Positions 42,541 to 44,743 of a DNA stretch of 44,743 nt are shown one piece after another. The position numbers were made by a program, and so were the translations under genes. The notes under the pieces were generated by a model. The model searched no databases. It was not told the DNA's origin and saw nothing but the letters and a program-made list of their open reading frames with translations. This DNA comes from CAZRIP01 sp964600165. GTDB lineage: Bacteria > Elusimicrobiota > Elusimicrobia > UBA1565 > UBA9628. The stretch lies in contig CAZRIP010000014.1 of the NCBI GenBank assembly GCA_964600165.1, forward strand, positions 1-44,743, read 5' to 3'. Within the stretch, counting starts at the first letter, position 1; every line of letters begins with the position of its first letter.

Positions 42541-43176
42541 CTATTTTACGCGCTTGAAGAAGTACGCGTACGAGCCGTCCTCGAACTTGGCGAGCAAGTA
42601 GTCGCCGTTCTTGCGGATCTCGGCTTGATCGTAGCCCTTCTTGGTGATCGCGCCGGAGTCCGTGAACTTGGTCTCGACCCAGTCCTGGGCGTCCTCATGG
42701 ATGATCCAAGAGACGCTGTCGGACACCGCCGAGCCGAGCACGTCGTAGTACTCGGCCGGGCTGAGATCGCCGGCCCCGATGCCGTCCGGGAGCTTGATCT
42801 TCGGGAACAGGAAGGTCTTGAAGACGGTCCCGGAGATCGGACCCTCGGAGTTGTCCTTCGGGACGTCGGCGCCGACGAGCAGCGCCGGCGCGACGCCGAT
42901 CGACAGGAACCGGCGGCCGGCCCACCAGCCGCGCAGGTCGGCCGCGGAAACCTTCGTGCCCTTGTCAAAGAGCCCCGACAGGTCGGCGGTCGCCTTGGCC
43001 GCGCTCTTGGCGTCGTACTGGATCGCGGGAGCGGCGGTCTTCTGGAACGCCTGGACGCGGAAGGAACCGAACGCGTTGGCGAAGTTGAGATGAGACTGCG
43101 CGGCGGCCTCCTCGAGGCCTTGCGCGCCTGCGGGCGCGGCGGCGAGCAACACGGCGAAGACGAGCACTTTCTTCAT
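42541..43176 (-). CDS. Secreted protein of unknown function
   Basis: 211 residues from ATG 43176, which has a strong AAGGAGGAG 5 nt upstream. Signal peptide cleaved after AGA (about residue 18). The mature protein has an N-terminal helical part and a compact mixed region (LRGWWAGRRFLSIGVAPALL, FKTFLFPKIKLPDG, SYAYFFKRVK at the end). No Cys and no recognised motif. It is one of few single genes with a normal Shine-Dalgarno leader, and has its own terminator, so it may be highly expressed. The 138 bases upstream, up to the divergent Csp-like gene, hold the promoter regions only. Confidence 0.7.
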   Translation of the reverse strand: MKKVLVFAVLLAAAPAGAQGLEEAAAQSHLNFANAFGSFRVQAFQKTAAPAIQYDAKSAAKATADLSGLFDKGTKVSAADLRGWWAGRRFLSIGVAPALLVGADVPKDNSEGPISGTVFKTFLFPKIKLPDGIGAGDLSPAEYYDVLGSAVSDSVSWIIHEDAQDWVETKFTDSGAITKKGYDQAEIRKNGDYLLAKFEDGSYAYFFKRVK

Positions 43177-43314
43177 CAATCTCCTCCTTCAATGGTTCCA
43201 AACGTCCTAGGCCGAGTCTAGACTATTCGGCCCATCCGGTGCAATCGAAATCCGTCGAGAGAACGTTAAAAAAAAGTCCTAGGCCGCCGACGCGGCCCGG
43301 CGTACACTAAATTC

Positions 43315-43653
43315 ATGACTAAAGCGATGGCTTCTTGCGGCGATGCCTGCCTGGAGTGCCACGCGGCCTGCCGGCGCACGATCAAGTTCTGCCTGCGCAA
43401 GAGCGGGCGCCACTCCGACGCGCGCCGCCTGATGCGGCTGACCGAGTGCGCGGCGCTCTGCGACGCTTGCGCCGAGTTCTGCGTGGACGACTCCCCCGAG
43501 TGCGTTCCCGTGTGCGACGCGACCTCGAAAGTCTGCGGAGACGTCGCGCGCGACCTCGAGCGCTTCGACGAGCCCGAGATGCGCGCCTGCGCGCGCGCCT
43601 GCTTGGACTGCGCGCGGGCGTGCCGCGGCGTCGTCGAGCAAGTGCCCGCTTAG
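43315..43653 (+). CDS. Cys-rich four-helix-bundle protein (Csp/DUF326-like, copper-binding)
   Basis: 112 residues with 16 Cys (8, 12, 15, 19, 26, 45, 49, 52, 56, 63, 67, 74, 92, 96, 99, 103). They fall in C-x3-C-x2-C-x3-C helical spacing, so thiols line the inside of a four-helix bundle. This is the pattern of copper storage proteins (Csp) and DUF326 ferredoxin-like annotations; such proteins load many Cu(I) ions. There is no Tat or Sec signal, so it would be cytoplasmic, like Csp3. TACACT (43303-43308) is 6 nt before ATG, so predicted leaderless. Its stop overlaps that of the convergent gene by 4 nt. Confidence 0.88.
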   Translation: MTKAMASCGDACLECHAACRRTIKFCLRKSGRHSDARRLMRLTECAALCDACAEFCVDDSPECVPVCDATSKVCGDVARDLERFDEPEMRACARACLDCARACRGVVEQVPA

Positions 43654-44123
43654 AACCGGGCCGAGACCCTGCGCTCCCCGAGCACGACGGGCATCAGGCG
43701 CGGGGCCGGGACCGCGGCCGGCCGGCGCGCTTGGCCGATCGCCAGGCTCAGGCGCGTGCGGTCGCCCTCGCTGTCGACGGAGCAAGAATCCGCGACCTGT
43801 TGAAGCCTGACCGACGGCAGCGCCGGACCCACGGCCAGCTCGGCGCGCAAGCGCTCCTTGGCGGCCTCCGCCGCCTCGCGGCCCGACGTCTCGATGACGA
43901 CGCGCGCCCTTACCGCACGCGCGTCGGACTCGTCGCGCAGCACGCAGACGCCCGTGCGGCCGTTCTGCACGGCCACCCGGCTCAGCTCCAGGATGGCGCT
44001 CGAGAAACAAGCCTGCTTGAAGACCGGCAGGCCCAGCCGTCGGCCGAGCGCCATCCCGGCCTTCCACGCGGCGACGACGTCGCCGTCGCCTTCAAGCTTT
44101 AATCGCTGCTCGTTCACGTTCAT
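43650..44123 (-). CDS. RsbT/anti-sigma-factor-kinase-like protein, N box degenerate
   Basis: 157 residues. DVVAAWKAGMALGRRLGLPVFKQACFSSAILELSRVAVQNGRTG matches the N-terminal GHKL pattern of RsbT-type serine kinases (TAVSELARN...G; shown here in shortened form). The Asn of the ELARN motif, a Mg-ATP ligand, appears to be Val. The later part is less clear (SCSVDSEGDRTRLSLAIG), and an Asp-x-Gly ATP-lid motif is not visible. It may be an inactive relative. It starts within the last 32 bases of the ACT protein gene, so the two are translationally coupled. Confidence 0.6.
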   Translation of the reverse strand: MNVNEQRLKLEGDGDVVAAWKAGMALGRRLGLPVFKQACFSSAILELSRVAVQNGRTGVCVLRDESDARAVRARVVIETSGREAAEAAKERLRAELAVGPALPSVRLQQVADSCSVDSEGDRTRLSLAIGQARRPAAVPAPRLMPVVLGERRVSARF

Positions 44124-44571
44124 TTCTATGCTTCTCCGTTTTTAGCGCCTCGCCGTCGGTTCCCCACTTGGCGACGATCGGCGCGGCCTTCTCTTGCTGG
44201 TCGACGGCGAGCACGATCTTGGCGCGCGCGCCGACGGATGCAGTCCCATAGACGCAGAGGATGTTCACGTCCTCCTCCGCGAGCGCCTTGGCGAGCCGGT
44301 TGAGGCCGCCGGGCTTGTTGGGCACGTCGATCTTGAAGACCTGCACCTCGAGCACCGGGTAGCCCGCGTTCTCGAGGACTCTCGTCACGCCCGACTCGCG
44401 GTCGGCGAGCAGACGGATGTGCACCACGTCGCCGAGACTCTCCGTCATCATCCCGGTGATGTTGATCTTGTTTCGAAGGAGGAGGCTCGTGACTTTGGCG
44501 AGCATCCCAGGCAGGTTGGGGACCGTCACTCGGAACTGCGTCGCGATCTCGGGCTCCGCTTTGTTCCTCAT
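44092..44571 (-). CDS. Tandem ACT-domain protein
   Basis: 159 residues. ACT1 (about 10-65; FRVTVPNLPGMLAKVTSLLLRN, INITGMM) and ACT2 (about 78-140; VFKIDVPNKPGGLNRLAKALAEED, VNILCVYG), with a charged, partly helical tail. ACT domains bind small ligands, usually amino acids. Stand-alone tandem ACT proteins are probably allosteric or signalling partners. TATAAT (44580-44585) is 8 nt before ATG and no Shine-Dalgarno sequence is seen, so predicted leaderless. It overlaps the RsbT-like gene. Confidence 0.88.
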   Translation of the reverse strand: MRNKAEPEIATQFRVTVPNLPGMLAKVTSLLLRNKINITGMMTESLGDVVHIRLLADRESGVTRVLENAGYPVLEVQVFKIDVPNKPGGLNRLAKALAEEDVNILCVYGTASVGARAKIVLAVDQQEKAAPIVAKWGTDGEALKTEKHRNERERAAIKA

Positions 44572-44623
44572 GGTTGTCGATTATACGCCCGAGTCCGGGA
44601 ACGGGCCATCGCATTGGGGTAAA

Positions 44624-44743
44624 TCAATGTTTGAGGGCCTGTGACGTCGTCGCCGACGAGGGCTCCGTCGAGGCCGGCAGCACGAAGTGAAAGCGCGCGC
44701 CTTTTCCCGGAAGGCTGTCGGCCCAGATCTTGCCGCCGTGCGC
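44624..44743 (-). CDS. Sensor histidine kinase, C-terminal end (partial)
   Basis: Only the last 39 residues are present, running off the window. AHGGKIWADSLPGKGARFHF followed by VLP is the G2-box end of a HATPase domain, then a 17-residue Ser/Thr-rich tail. The input and phosphoacceptor domains lie outside. Confidence 0.85.
   Translation of the reverse strand, partial: AHGGKIWADSLPGKGARFHFVLPASTEPSSATTSQALKH

Overview
The window is about 45 kb of high-GC, densely packed DNA from a Gram-negative bacterium. The evidence for two membranes is a C-terminal fragment of apolipoprotein N-acyltransferase, a TolC-type channel, an outer-membrane beta-barrel protein, Spy/CpxP-like periplasmic proteins and many secreted proteins. 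Similarity searches were not possible. The gene styles (WG repeats, IRAIH-ELR repeats, many lipid-exported hypotheticals) would fit Elusimicrobiota, Acidobacteriota or a related deep lineage, but this is a guess. I saw no rRNA, tRNA, CRISPR array, transposase or prophage, so this looks like an ordinary chromosomal region.

Layout. 1-5.5 kb: end of lnt, a zinc-ribbon protein, a minimal parvulin, two alpha/beta hydrolases, a Cys-rich secreted protein on the minus strand, then a translation/transcription cluster (EngB, a C-terminally truncated RsgA, a Gre-like factor). 5.5-9 kb: secreted proteins, one a putative HExxH metalloprotease behind a long structured leader, and an MDR oxidoreductase. 9-13 kb (minus): a three-PAS hybrid histidine kinase overlapping two single-domain response regulators. 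13-17.4 kb (minus): a TetR-led redox-stress operon with an HtrA-like protease, nitroreductase, MsrB-MsrA fusion and YahK-type alcohol dehydrogenase. 17.4-24 kb: DUF4142 protein, secreted hypothetical, a cruciform repeat, an adenylate cyclase with a Cys-rich extracellular tail, GNAT, GH15 and a DUF748/AsmA-like protein. 24-26 kb: ECF sigma, zinc-finger anti-sigma and two Spy/CpxP-like proteins. 26-29.8 kb (minus): secreted hypothetical, beta-barrel, HMA metal-binding protein, membrane metallophosphoesterase and a Usp. 29.8-36.6 kb (minus): TolC, RND pump, tandem Usp and sensor kinase in one tight operon. 36.7-44.7 kb: a 16-unit WG-repeat protein, CHASE3-type kinase, a stand-alone Memo-family protein with a PqqD-like front domain, a primary-type sigma factor, a Csp-like Cys-rich four-helix protein, an RsbT-like protein, a tandem ACT protein and the end of another kinase.

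The most striking global signal is promoter placement. At sixteen transcription-unit starts a TANNNT -10 box sits only 5-8 nt before the start codon, with no Shine-Dalgarno sequence, which predicts leaderless mRNAs. Genes inside operons instead use Shine-Dalgarno sequences or stop-start overlaps. This rule was used to choose several starts (3599, 22970, 36625, 39921, 39981). The other points of most interest are the cyclase/GLG1-like fusion, the long structured leader at 6614-6769, the RsgA without its zinc domain, and a gene at 7603 with no canonical start codon.
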